Assembly (NCBI GenBank): GCA_017427645.1
Contig: JAFRSI010000165.1
Coordinates: 1-37,060, forward strand
DNA: 37,060 nt
Reading direction: 5' to 3'
DNA from: Oscillospiraceae bacterium
GTDB lineage: Bacteria; Bacillota; Clostridia; Oscillospirales; Oscillospiraceae
The notes beneath the pieces were generated by a model. The model did not search any database, was not told the DNA's origin, and saw only the letters and a program-made list of their open reading frames with translations. Shown piece by piece: positions 23,506-33,082 of this stretch; position 1 is the first letter of the stretch; each line of letters begins with the position of its first letter. The position numbers and the translations under genes were made by a program.

Positions 23506-24447
23506 TCAGCCCTCCGTTGCCTGCGCCACGGCGCGGAGAACGGCGGCCTTGACCTGCTCCATGGTGCCCTGCACCGTGGCCCCGGCGGCGGCCCGATGCC
23601 CGCCGCCGCCCAGCATGGTGCAGACGGCGCAGGCGTCCACCCGGGGACCGGAGCGGACGGAGATCTTCACGGTGCCCGGCTGCAGCTCCCGCAGGGTGAT
23701 GCCGCAGTCGGTGCCCTCCACCAGGGCGGCCAGGGAGGAGAGCTCCTCGATGTCGGCCTCGGTGGCGTGGAATTCCTCCCGCAGGGCCAGGGGGATCTGC
23801 ATGACCACCACGCGGTCCGCGTCAAAGAGCTCCATATCCGCCACCATCCGGCTCTCCATGGCCAGACGGACCTTACTCTTGGTGCGGAACAGCGCCTTAT
23901 TCACGGCGGACACGTCCACCAGCGCCATCAATTCGGCGGCAATGCGGTGGGTGTCGGCGGTGGTGTTGGCGTACTGGAAGCAGCCGCAGTCAGTGGCGAT
24001 GGCCACGTACAGGGGCAGGGCGATGGCGGGGGTGACAGGGGTCAGCTCCCGGATAATGGCGTAGACGATCTCCCCGGCAGCGGCGGCAGCGGCGTCCAGA
24101 CAGGTGTGCCGGGCGTAGCCGGTGTTGCTGGGGTGGTGATCCACGCACAGGGCAATGGAGTTTACATAACGCTTTGCGTTCTCCGGCAGCAGTCCGGGCG
24201 CGGCGATGTCCACCGCCACGACGTAAGCCGGTGTAAAGTCCTCCGGCGCACGGTAGGGGGCGGCGTAGGGGGCGTAAGTGGAAGTGATCTCCGGGTTGTC
24301 AAGGAGGAAAGCCTCCTTTCCCAGATCCTGCAGGGCCCGGCACAGGGCGGCTGCGGAGCCCACGGTGTCCCCGTCCGGCCGCACGTGGGTCAGGATGAGG
24401 ACGCGATCCAGGGTCTTCAAAAAGGCAGCGGTTTCAGAAATGGTCAT
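23506..24447 (-). CDS. nrnA: DHH/DHHA1 phosphoesterase (NrnA-like nanoRNase)
   Basis: A DHH-family phosphoesterase that in B. subtilis degrades short RNA oligomers and dephosphorylates pAp. The 313-residue protein has LTHVRPDGDTVGSAAAL, the VVAVDIAAPG segment and the signature VDHHPSN (DHH), and a DHHA1 C-terminal domain with the glycine-rich GGGGHRAAAG near the end. The ATG at 24447 follows AAAGAGG. The position between rbfA and truB is the usual one in Clostridia and Bacilli. A longer open frame upstream runs through rbfA in another frame and is not the start. Confidence 0.92.
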   Translation of the reverse strand: MTISETAAFLKTLDRVLILTHVRPDGDTVGSAAALCRALQDLGKEAFLLDNPEITSTYAPYAAPYRAPEDFTPAYVVAVDIAAPGLLPENAKRYVNSIALCVDHHPSNTGYARHTCLDAAAAAAGEIVYAIIRELTPVTPAIALPLYVAIATDCGCFQYANTTADTHRIAAELMALVDVSAVNKALFRTKSKVRLAMESRMVADMELFDADRVVVMQIPLALREEFHATEADIEELSSLAALVEGTDCGITLRELQPGTVKISVRSGPRVDACAVCTMLGGGGHRAAAGATVQGTMEQVKAAVLRAVAQATEG

Positions 24448-24467
24448 AGGAAACCTCTTTCCGCGTG

Positions 24468-24851
24468 TTATTTGTCCTCCGGCAGAACGATGTCTGCATT
24501 GGCGGGATTGGCGGGCTTGACGTTGTTCAGCATCTCCAGGATGTGGGCGCCGTGGGCGATGGAGTCGTCGGCAAAGAACTGGAGCTCCGGGGTGTAGCGC
24601 AGGCCCAGGCGGCTGCCCAGCTCCCGGCGCAGATAGCCGGCGGCGGACTTGAGGCCCCGCATCAGGTCCTTTTCGTCGGTGCGGTCCAGGGCGCTGATGT
24701 AGACGCGGGCGCAGCGCAGGTCGCTGGTGGTGTCCACGTGGGTGACGGTGAGCATGGCGTCGCGGACCCGGGGATCCTTGACGGTGCGCAGCAGGGCGCT
24801 GAGCTCCTGCTGGATCTCGGCGTTGATGCGGCCGATACGGTTGGATGCCAT
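24468..24851 (-). CDS. rbfA: ribosome-binding factor A
   Basis: A 30S maturation factor needed for 16S rRNA processing. The 127 residues show the KH-type pattern NRIGRINAEIQQELSALLR, VKDPRVRDAMLTVTHVDTT, the ARVYISAL strand and LGLRYTPELQFFADDSIAHGAHI. ATG 24851 follows AAAGGAGC; an upstream ATG at 24887 would need to read through it. It is separated from infB by a 237-bp spacer full of inverted repeats. Confidence 0.95.
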   Translation of the reverse strand: MASNRIGRINAEIQQELSALLRTVKDPRVRDAMLTVTHVDTTSDLRCARVYISALDRTDEKDLMRGLKSAAGYLRRELGSRLGLRYTPELQFFADDSIAHGAHILEMLNNVKPANPANADIVLPEDK

Positions 24852-24881
24852 AGGGATTGCTCCTTTCTCGGGGGTGGATAA

Positions 24882-25081
24882 CGGCAAGGGCGAGCGTGCA
24901 CGCTCGCCCTTGCCGCAAAAGCATCGCAGAATTCGCGGCGAAGCCGCGAAGGTATGAAATCATCTTTCGCCGCGGCGTGTACGCGGCGAAAAATACCACT
25001 CAGCCCGCAAGTGTGCGACTGAAGGGAGTGCGCGCAGAGGGCTGCAGGCCTTCTCACTCAAAATCCGCAGATTCTGAGTGA
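24882..25081. repeat. cluster of inverted repeats between infB and rbfA
   Basis: The spacer 24852-25088 has no recognisable gene. It holds a perfect 34-nt palindrome (24882-24915, centred at 24898/24899), TTCGCGGC-gaa-GCCGCGAA (24932-24950), TTTCGCCGCG-7-CGCGGCGAAA (24965-24991), and TCACTCA...TGAGTGA (25054-25060 with 25075-25081, inner AATC/GATT pairing). The second and third share the CGCGGCGAA motif, so they can pair with each other as well. No U tract follows any of them on the - strand, so they are not plain terminators. Confidence 0.75.
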
Positions 25082-25088
25082 AGCCGTT

Positions 25089-27479
<2,391 letters not shown>

Positions 27480-27529
27480 ATAAAGCCACCTCCGTAATTG
27501 TGATGGGGATGTGCGCACACGCACAGATG

Positions 27530-27970
27530 TCAGTTCGTTTTATGTGAGCCGCGCTTCCTGCCGGTGCGCAGATTTTTCTCGTGCCGGGCCTTTTCCTGCC
27601 GGCGCTCCTGGGCCCGCATGGCCTTCCGGGCCAGCTGGGCCGATACGTCGCCGTAGGTTTCCGGGTCCTTGGCGGCCAGCTTCTTGACGATGGCGTCGGC
27701 AAAGCCGATATCCGTCACCGCCGCCATGGCTACGCCGGGCTTGCCCAGTATGCCGCCCAGCTGCTCCTTATCCGCGTCCAGGGTCAGGAGCGGGCAGCCG
27801 CCGACCTGGGCAAAGGCGGCGGCACGCCGCCGGGTGGACGGGGCCGCGTCGCAGGCCAGCAGAATGATCCGGGCCTTTTTGGCGCGGGCGGCGGCGCCGG
27901 TGGGCTCCTCGCCCACCTCCACGCGGCCGGCCTTGCGGGCCAGGCCGATCATAGACAGAATGTGATCCAT
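27530..27970 (-). CDS. L7Ae/L30e-like ribosomal-associated protein (YlxQ family)
   Basis: A 146-residue kink-turn-binding-type protein of the L7Ae/L30e family, sited as ylxQ between rnpM and inf[41 protein letters not shown] is the family pattern and [25 protein letters not shown] closes the fold. It is longer than YlxQ of B. subtilis (about 100), with an added Lys/Arg-rich tail of about 45 residues that could bind RNA. The ATG at 27970 follows GGGAGG and overlaps the end of rnpM closely. Role in ribosome or RNA metabolism is inferred. Confidence 0.85.
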   Translation of the reverse strand: MDHILSMIGLARKAGRVEVGEEPTGAAARAKKARIILLACDAAPSTRRRAAAFAQVGGCPLLTLDADKEQLGGILGKPGVAMAAVTDIGFADAIVKKLAAKDPETYGDVSAQLARKAMRAQERRQEKARHEKNLRTGRKRGSHKTN

Positions 27971-27972
27971 GC

Positions 27973-28245
27973 TCAGACCTCCCGGGCCATCTGGGCCTCC
28001 AGGGCGTCGTACACGGCGTCCGGGATCTCCAGGGAGAAGGCGCGCTCCAGCGCCTTGGACTTGCGGGCCTTTTTCAGACAGGCCGGATCCGGGCACACGT
28101 AGGCGCCCCGCCCGGATTTCTTGCCGGTGGCGTCCAGCACGATTTCCCCCTCGGGGGTGCGGACCACGCGGATCAGGGCCTTTTTATCCTTCATGGTGCG
28201 GCAGCCGACGCACTGACGCTGGGGGATCTTTTTCACCTTCTGCAT
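27973..28245 (-). CDS. rnpM: RNase P modulator RnpM (YlxR family)
   Basis: A 90-residue protein of the YlxR family, shown in B. subtilis to bind and modulate RNase P RNA. The family pattern RQCVGCRTMKDKKALIRVVRTPEGE and the GRGAYVCPDPACLKKA second half, with two Cys pairs, are clear. It sits in the conserved nusA-rnpM-ylxQ-infB order. RBS AGGAGG precedes ATG 28245. Confidence 0.92.
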   Translation of the reverse strand: MQKVKKIPQRQCVGCRTMKDKKALIRVVRTPEGEIVLDATGKKSGRGAYVCPDPACLKKARKSKALERAFSLEIPDAVYDALEAQMAREV

Positions 28246-28262
28246 ACCGCACCTCCTTTTGT

Positions 28263-29324
28263 TTACTCCGCCTCGCGATAGGACTCGGGCTTGATGTCGA
28301 TCTTATAGCCGGTGAGACGGGCGGCCAGGCGGGCGTTCTGCCCCTCCTTGCCGATGGCAAGGGAAAGCTGATCGTCGGGCACGATGACCCGGCAGCTCTT
28401 GCCCTCGTCGGCCAGGATCACGTCCACCACGTCGGCCGGGGCCAGGGCCGCGGCGATAAACTGGGCCGGATCCTCGGACCAGCGGATGATGTCAATCTTC
28501 TCGCCCCGCAGCTCCTCCACGATGGCGTTGACGCGCTGGCCGCGGGGGCCGATGCAGGCGCCGATGGGGTCCACGTTCTCATCCTCGGACCACACGGCCA
28601 TCTTGGTGCGGTTGCCGGCCTCGCGGGCCACGCTGCGGATCTCCACGGTGCCGTCGTAAACCTCGGGGACCTCCAGCTCAAAGAGCCGCTTGACCAGACC
28701 GGGGTGGGTGCGGGAGATCAGGACCTGGGGACCGCGGGTGGTGCGGCGGACCTCCACCAGGTAGACCTTTACCAGCTGGCCTTCCCGCAGCTCCTCGCCG
28801 GTTACCTGCTCGCCCAGGGGCAGCACGGCCTCGGTGGACTCGCTGCCGGTGCCGATGCGCAGGATCACGTTTCCGGTGCGCTGGTCGATCCGGGTGACGG
28901 TGCCGGTGAGGATCTCGTGCTGCTTGGCGTTGAATTCGTCGTAGATCATGCCGTGCTCGGCCTCCCGCAGGCCCTGGATGATGACCTGCTTGCCGTTTCC
29001 GGCGGCGATGCGGCCGAATTCCACGTTGGTCACGGGGATGTTGACCACGCCGCCCAGCTCCGCCTTGGCGGTGATGGCCTTGGCGTCCTCCAGAGAGATC
29101 TGGGTGCCGGGGAACTCCACCTCTTCCACGATCTCCTTCTGCACAAACATCTTCAGGTCGCGCTTGGCCTCGTCCACCTGGACGATCACGTTCTCCACGC
29201 CCTCGTGGTCGCGCTTGTAGGCGGTGGTCAGGGCCTGAACGATCTTACCCATCATGAAGCTCTGGGGGATGCCCCGCTCCTTTTCCAGCAGAGCCAGAGC
29301 CGCAAAGATCTCGTCACATTTCAT
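28263..29324 (-). CDS. nusA: transcription termination/antitermination factor NusA
   Basis: Binds RNA polymerase and promotes pausing and hairpin-dependent termination. The 353-residue protein has the N-terminal RNAP-binding domain, an S1 domain (LTGTVTRIDQRTGNVILRIG), and two KH domains (CIGPRGQRVNAIVEELRGEKIDI; LAIGKEGQNARLAARLTGYKIDI). It lacks the acidic C-terminal repeats of the E. coli protein, as in other Firmicutes. The leader of its operon contains a terminator-like hairpin that may be its own target. ATG at 29324 follows AGAAGGAG. Confidence 0.97.
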   Translation of the reverse strand: MKCDEIFAALALLEKERGIPQSFMMGKIVQALTTAYKRDHEGVENVIVQVDEAKRDLKMFVQKEIVEEVEFPGTQISLEDAKAITAKAELGGVVNIPVTNVEFGRIAAGNGKQVIIQGLREAEHGMIYDEFNAKQHEILTGTVTRIDQRTGNVILRIGTGSESTEAVLPLGEQVTGEELREGQLVKVYLVEVRRTTRGPQVLISRTHPGLVKRLFELEVPEVYDGTVEIRSVAREAGNRTKMAVWSEDENVDPIGACIGPRGQRVNAIVEELRGEKIDIIRWSEDPAQFIAAALAPADVVDVILADEGKSCRVIVPDDQLSLAIGKEGQNARLAARLTGYKIDIKPESYREAE

Positions 29325-29360
29325 GGTCGTTACTCCTTCTCTGTCCTCACGTATCCGAGG

Positions 29361-29819
29361 TTAAAATTCAATGCGCAGGCGGACCATAGCCACCTCGTTT
29401 TTTTCAAAGCGGACGGGCTCGCCCGTTCCCATATCCAGCAGCACGGCGCCGTCGTCGTACCCGGCCAGGGTGCCGGGGAACTCCTTGCGGCCGTCCCGGT
29501 TCCTGTAGGTCTTCAGCAGGACGGGGCTGCCCAGAAACTGCTGGAAATCCGAGGGGCGCTTGAGCTGCCGCTCGGCTCCGGCGGAGGAGACCTCGAACAC
29601 GTAGCTGCCCTCGATGGGATCCGCCTCGTCCAGCAGGTCGCTGACGGTGCGGCTCACGGCCTCGCAGTCCAGGATATCCACGCCGCCGTCCTTGTCGATA
29701 TACAGCCGCAGATACCACTGCCCGGCCTCCCGGACGTACTCCACGTCCCACAGGCGGCAGCCGTTGGCTTCCACCACAGGGGCGGCCAGTTCGGCCACCA
29801 GCTCGGTCACTTTTTTCAT
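29361..29819 (-). CDS. rimP: ribosome maturation factor RimP
   Basis: Needed for 30S subunit assembly. The 152-residue protein shows LAAPVVEANGCRLWDVEYVREAGQWYLRLYID and VFEVSSAGAERQLKRPSDFQQFLG, with a C-terminal SH3-like end (FPGTLAGYDDGAVLLDMG). I chose ATG 29819 because AAGGTGAGG ends 6 bases before it; an in-frame GTG at 29831 overlaps that site. First gene of the long operon. Confidence 0.93.
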   Translation of the reverse strand: MKKVTELVAELAAPVVEANGCRLWDVEYVREAGQWYLRLYIDKDGGVDILDCEAVSRTVSDLLDEADPIEGSYVFEVSSAGAERQLKRPSDFQQFLGSPVLLKTYRNRDGRKEFPGTLAGYDDGAVLLDMGTGEPVRFEKNEVAMVRLRIEF

Positions 29820-29863
29820 GGCGCGCCTCACCTTCCGAAGATTTTAAGGAATCGAATTTGCCC

Positions 29864-29893
29864 AACAAAAAGAGCGGACCTCACGTCCACTCT
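29864..29893 (-). promoter_or_regulatory. terminator-like hairpin in the rimP operon leader (candidate attenuator)
   Basis: In the leader, AGAGTGGAC (29893-29885) pairs with GTCCGCTCT (29879-29871, one G-U), loop GTGAG, followed by TTTTGTT. It lies about 25 nt after the likely start and about 45 nt before the rimP ribosome-binding site. In B. subtilis the nusA operon leader is known to contain a NusA-dependent terminator. Confidence 0.6.
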
Positions 29894-29904
29894 GTCAAGC
29901 ATAC

Positions 29905-29920
29905 TACCTTACTTAAGGTA
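29905..29920. promoter_or_regulatory. operator-like palindrome at the rimP transcription start
   Basis: TACCTTA-ct-TAAGGTA, a perfect 7-2-7 palindrome sharing its last base with the -10. It covers the expected start site. It could be a repressor site or, as RNA, a small 5'-end hairpin. Confidence 0.45.
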
Positions 29921-29948
29921 CTATAACACAATTAAAAAGAGATTGCAA
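29920..29948 (-). promoter_or_regulatory. promoter of the rimP-to-ribF operon
   Basis: On the - strand: TTGCAA (29948-29943), 17-base spacer, TATAGT (29925-29920), with TGT before the -10 (extended -10). Confidence 0.8.
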
Positions 29949-29971
29949 GGACTTTTCCGGGAGAAAAAGGG

Positions 29972-30004
29972 CAAAAACCGGCTATTTTTCAAAAAAAGCC
30001 GGTT
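29972..30004 (-). terminator. second terminator behind znuB
   Basis: AACCGGC (29976-29982) pairs with GCCGGTT (29998-30004); the T/A runs inside can extend the stem. Followed by TTTGCCC on the - strand. Confidence 0.6.
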
Positions 30005-30016
30005 GGGACGACGCAG

Positions 30017-30050
30017 AAAAGGCCGCGGGCACGACGCCCGGCGGCCTTTC
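30017..30050 (-). terminator. terminator of the zur-znu operon
   Basis: AAAGGCCGC (30018-30026) pairs with GCGGCCTTT (30041-30049), with inner GGGC/GCCC and one bulged base. Outgoing - strand continues CCTTTTC. It is followed by a second hairpin at 29976-30004. Confidence 0.8.
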
Positions 30051-30057
30051 TCACCGT

Positions 30058-30870
30058 TTACGATTTCAGCCTCCTGGCCGCACAGCAGCCCAGGAACACG
30101 ATCAGATTGACGATCACCACCGTGGCGCCCACCGGCGTGCTGACCAGATAGGAGAGGGTCAGACCGGCGCAGAAGGAGACCACGCTGATGACGGCGGCGC
30201 AGATCACCACGCCCCGGAAGCTCTTGCGGATCCGCATGGCGCTGAGAGCGGGGAAGATCACCAGGCTGGAGATCAGCATGGCGCCCACCAGGCGCATGCC
30301 CAGCACGATGGTCAGAGCCGTCAGCACGGAGAGCAGGGTGCTGTAGAGCCCCACCTTTACCCCGGTGGCCCGGGAGAAGTTCTCATCGAAGGTGATGGCA
30401 AAGAGCTGGTGATAGAACAGGACGAACAGCACCAGCACCGCCGCGCACAGCGCCACGCTCAATGCCACGTCGGCGCGGTCCATGGCCAGGATGGAGCCGA
30501 ACATGTAGCTGTCCACGTCGGTGGTCATGCCGGTGGTGAGAGAGGTGACGATGACGCCGATGGCCAGGGCGGAGGCGCTGGTGACGGCGATGGCCGCGTC
30601 GGCTCCCATGGGGCTGTTCTCCGTCATCCGCAGCAGCACCACGGCTGCCAGGATCACCACGGGGATGGACACCGGCAGAGGCGCCCAGCCGCAGGCCAGG
30701 GCCACCGCCAGGGCGCCGAAGGAGACGTGGCTCAGCCCGTCGCCGATCATGGAGTAGCGCTTGAGCACCAGGGGCACGCCCAGCAGCGCGGCGCACAGGG
30801 ACACCAGGATCCCCACCACGAAGGCCCGGACGATGAAGGGATACGTAAACATCTGCAGCAGAAGACTCAC
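30058..30870 (-). CDS. znuB: zinc ABC transporter permease
   Basis: The membrane subunit of a metal-ion ABC importer of family ABC-3. The 270 residues are mostly membrane helices, with GVPLVLKRYSMIGDGLSHVSFGALAV and the later GMRLVGAMLISSLVIFPALSAMR as family signatures. The gene overlaps znuC by 4 bases (ATGA type). Manganese or iron is possible for ABC-3 transporters; zinc is favoured by the Fur-family gene with CxxC motifs and the 7-1-7 box at the operon start. Confidence 0.92.
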   Translation of the reverse strand: MSLLLQMFTYPFIVRAFVVGILVSLCAALLGVPLVLKRYSMIGDGLSHVSFGALAVALACGWAPLPVSIPVVILAAVVLLRMTENSPMGADAAIAVTSASALAIGVIVTSLTTGMTTDVDSYMFGSILAMDRADVALSVALCAAVLVLFVLFYHQLFAITFDENFSRATGVKVGLYSTLLSVLTALTIVLGMRLVGAMLISSLVIFPALSAMRIRKSFRGVVICAAVISVVSFCAGLTLSYLVSTPVGATVVIVNLIVFLGCCAARRLKS

Positions 30871-31592
30871 GCGCGTTCACCTCCAAACCGCTTGCCGTAG
30901 GGCGAGGCCAGATACTCCTCCGGCGTACCGTAGAACCAGCGGTTCTGCCCGGCGTGGAGGATGGCCGTGGCGTAGCGCAGGGCGCTGCGGATGTCGTGGG
31001 TCACCATGACGATGGCGATGCCCTCTTTTTTGTTGAGGTATTCCAGGGTGCGGTACAGGTCCAGGGCGGCGGCGGGGTCCAGGCCGGTCACCGGCTCATC
31101 CAGCACCAGCAGTTCGCCGGCGGCGCACAGGGCCCGGGCCAGCAGCACCCGCTGCTGCTGCCCGCCGGACAGCTCCCGATAGCAGGCGTCCTTCAGCTCC
31201 AGAACGCCCAGCTTGCCCATGTTCATCAGAGCGGTGCTCTTCTCCGCCGGGGTGTGGAGGAACCGGATGCCGCTGCCGCTGAGGAAGCCGCTGAGAACCA
31301 CCTCGAAGACCGTGGCGGGGAAGTCCTTTTGGGCCCTGGTCTGCTGGGGCAGGTAGCCGATGGCCCCCCGGCGCAGGTCCACGTGGCGGACGATGGCGCC
31401 GGACAGGGGCCGCAGCAGACCCAGCAGGCTCTTCAGCAGGGTGGATTTGCCGCTGCCGTTTTCCCCCACGATGCACAGATAGTCGCCGCTTCGGACCTGG
31501 AAGTTCAGGCCCTCCCAGATGGCGCGGCCCTCGTACCCCAGGGACACGTCCCGGCAGTCGATCCATGTTTTTCTCTCTTGCGTCCCGCTCAT
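30867..31592 (-). CDS. znuC: zinc ABC transporter ATPase
   Basis: Drives metal import through ZnuB. Walker A GENGSGKST, signature LSGGQQQR, Walker B LLVLDEP and the switch histidine in MVTHDI are clear in 241 residues. YLPQQTRAQKDFPATVFEVVLSG is the Q-loop segment typical of metal-type ATPases. Its ATG at 31592 overlaps the znuA stop (ATGA) and its stop overlaps znuB, so the three are coupled. Confidence 0.94.
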   Translation of the reverse strand: MSGTQERKTWIDCRDVSLGYEGRAIWEGLNFQVRSGDYLCIVGENGSGKSTLLKSLLGLLRPLSGAIVRHVDLRRGAIGYLPQQTRAQKDFPATVFEVVLSGFLSGSGIRFLHTPAEKSTALMNMGKLGVLELKDACYRELSGGQQQRVLLARALCAAGELLVLDEPVTGLDPAAALDLYRTLEYLNKKEGIAIVMVTHDIRSALRYATAILHAGQNRWFYGTPEEYLASPYGKRFGGERA

Positions 31593-32548
31593 TGCAGGCC
31601 CTCCTTCAATGCGGCCAGATTCTGCCGCATCAGACTCAGATAGGTGGCGCCGCCGTCGAAATCGCTGCGGCTGACGGTCTGGCAGGACTGGAAGGTCAGC
31701 ACCCGGGCGCCGGTGGTATCGGCAATGGCACGGGCGATCTTCCGGCTGCTCAGCTCGATGGTGTAGACCACGGGGATCCCCTCGTCCCGGACCTTGTCGA
31801 TCAGATATTTCAGCGTGCCGAGACCCGGCTCCGTGTCCCCGGAGCAGCCGTGGAAGGCGGCCCGGTAGTCCAGCCCGTAGGTCCGGCAGAAGTACAGCAG
31901 GGGGAAGCGGTCGCCGAAGATCAGCACGGTGCGGCGGCCCTCCGCCACCGCCTGCCGGAAATCGGCGTCCAGGGCGTTCAGCTCGGTCAGATAGTCGTCC
32001 AGGCGATGTTGATAGGCCTCCGCGTGGGCGGGATCGGCCTCCGCCAGCGCATGGGCGATGGCCCGGCAGAGCTGGGCGGCCGCCACGGGCGAGGTCCAGA
32101 TGTGCTCGTCGTATTCGACTTCCTCCTCGTCCTCGTCCTCGCCGTGCTCCTCCCGGACCTGCATGCCCTCCTGGATCTCCTCGGCCAGAAGGTCTGCGCA
32201 GTCCATCATCACCAGCACGGTCCCGATCTTCTCCCCGGCGGCGGAGAGCAGCTCCTTTACCCAGGCCTCGCTCTCTCCGCCGTTGCAGATGAACACGTCT
32301 GCCCGTGAAAGCCGGATGGCGTCCAGCGGCGTGGGCTCAAAGCTGTGGACCTCCCGCCCGGCGCTGATCAGCAGCGATACGTCCACGTCCTCTCCGCCGA
32401 TCTGCCGCACGAAGTCGTAGTAGGGGAACAGGGTACAGACCACCTGCAGCCGTCCGTCCTCCGGCGCCGCGGCAGGGACGCCGCAGCCTGCCGCTCCCGC
32501 TGCCAGGATCAGGCACAGCAGGAGGCAGAGCAAACTCTTTTTCGTCAT
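31589..32548 (-). CDS. znuA: zinc-binding lipoprotein (ZnuA/AdcA family)
   Basis: The extracytoplasmic metal receptor. A signal peptide ends in AAGC (Cys22). Expected metal ligands are His68 (REVHSFEPTP), His149 (DEHIWTSP), His233 (AAFHGCSG) and Glu265 (YTIELSSRK). The loop ahead of the second histidine, where zinc receptors usually have a His-rich stretch, is instead acidic (EEHGEDEDEEEVEYDEH), with only two histidines. The 319-residue length is normal. ATG at 32548 overlaps the zur stop. Manganese receptors lack this charged loop, which supports zinc. Confidence 0.92.
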   Translation of the reverse strand: MTKKSLLCLLLCLILAAGAAGCGVPAAAPEDGRLQVVCTLFPYYDFVRQIGGEDVDVSLLISAGREVHSFEPTPLDAIRLSRADVFICNGGESEAWVKELLSAAGEKIGTVLVMMDCADLLAEEIQEGMQVREEHGEDEDEEEVEYDEHIWTSPVAAAQLCRAIAHALAEADPAHAEAYQHRLDDYLTELNALDADFRQAVAEGRRTVLIFGDRFPLLYFCRTYGLDYRAAFHGCSGDTEPGLGTLKYLIDKVRDEGIPVVYTIELSSRKIARAIADTTGARVLTFQSCQTVSRSDFDGGATYLSLMRQNLAALKEGLQ

Positions 32549-32952
32549 TCCCCATCCTCCCCGGAGCAGCGCTGGCACAGGCCGTAAAAGAGAGTGCGGC
32601 GGGGATTGATGCGGAAATGGTGCTCGGCCAGGATGTGGCTGTACAGCTCCCCCAGATGAGAGCAGTCCAGATGCTCGATGCGGCCGCAGCGCTCGCACTT
32701 GAGCAGGAAGCAATCCCGCCCGCTGTGGGCGCCGCTGCAGTACTGGTATCGGGCGCCCTGATCGGTGACCACCTTGTGGACCAGGCCCTGCTGCTCCAGG
32801 CGCTCCAGCTGGCGGTACACCGTGGTCAGCCCCACCCGGGCGCCCTCCCGGTGCAGCTGCTCCGTCAACTCCGCGGCGCAGGCGCCGTCCGCGCAGTTCT
32901 CGATACAGCGCAGGACCTCCCGCTGCTGCCGGGTCATATATGTCACGGCCAT
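32545..32952 (-). CDS. zur: Fur-family zinc uptake regulator (Zur)
   Basis: A 135-residue Fur-family repressor. The winged-helix half includes LTTVYRQLERLEQQGLVHKV; the C-terminal half has two CxxC motifs, Cys86/Cys89 and Cys126/Cys129, for the structural zinc, with His/Cys/Asp ligands around residues 75-81 and 94-112 for the sensing site. I chose ATG 32952, six bases after GGGAGGG (32965-32959); a longer in-frame start at 32967 lies upstream of that site. As first gene of the operon it is likely autoregulated through the box at 32977-32991. PerR- or Fur-type activity cannot be excluded from sequence alone, but its partner genes are znuABC. Confidence 0.92.
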   Translation of the reverse strand: MAVTYMTRQQREVLRCIENCADGACAAELTEQLHREGARVGLTTVYRQLERLEQQGLVHKVVTDQGARYQYCSGAHSGRDCFLLKCERCGRIEHLDCSHLGELYSHILAEHHFRINPRRTLFYGLCQRCSGEDGE

Positions 32953-32976
32953 GGAAAACCCTCCCAAAATTGAAAA

Positions 32977-33020
32977 TGAAAACCGTTTTCAAATTATACA
33001 CGTTTTTTCTGCTTTGTCAA
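32977..33020 (-). promoter_or_regulatory. consensus promoter with Zur/Fur-type 7-1-7 box
   Basis: On the - strand: TTGACA (33020-33015), 16-base spacer, TATAAT (32998-32993). Immediately downstream, TGAAAAC-c-GTTTTCA (32977-32991) is a perfect 7-1-7 inverted repeat, placed over the start site. This is the usual layout of a Fur-family repressor site. Confidence 0.85.
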
Positions 33021-33034
33021 TGGCGTCTTTGCCG

Positions 33035-33068
33035 AAAAAGGAGACGCCGGAGAGATTTCTCCGGCGTC
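33035..33068 (-). terminator. terminator of the diacylglycerol-kinase-like gene
   Basis: GACGCCGGAGA (33043-33053) pairs with TCTCCGGCGTC (33058-33068), 4-nt loop; the - strand continues TCCTTTTTC. Confidence 0.82.
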
Positions 33069-33082
33069 TTTGGCGTAGGGAT

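Noticed and set aside
19488-23552. Open frame of more than 1300 codons on the + strand over spoIIE, ribF and truB
   Set aside because: It is the complement of three well-supported - strand genes and its product has no domain and skewed Gly/Gln/Ala composition.
24882-24915. 34-nt palindrome as ordinary rho-independent terminator of infB
   Set aside because: It is far from the infB stop, has no T tract on the - strand side, and rbfA follows closely.
27969-30110. Open frame of about 700 codons antisense to rnpM, nusA and rimP
   Set aside because: Shadow frame that even runs through terminators and promoters of the - strand.
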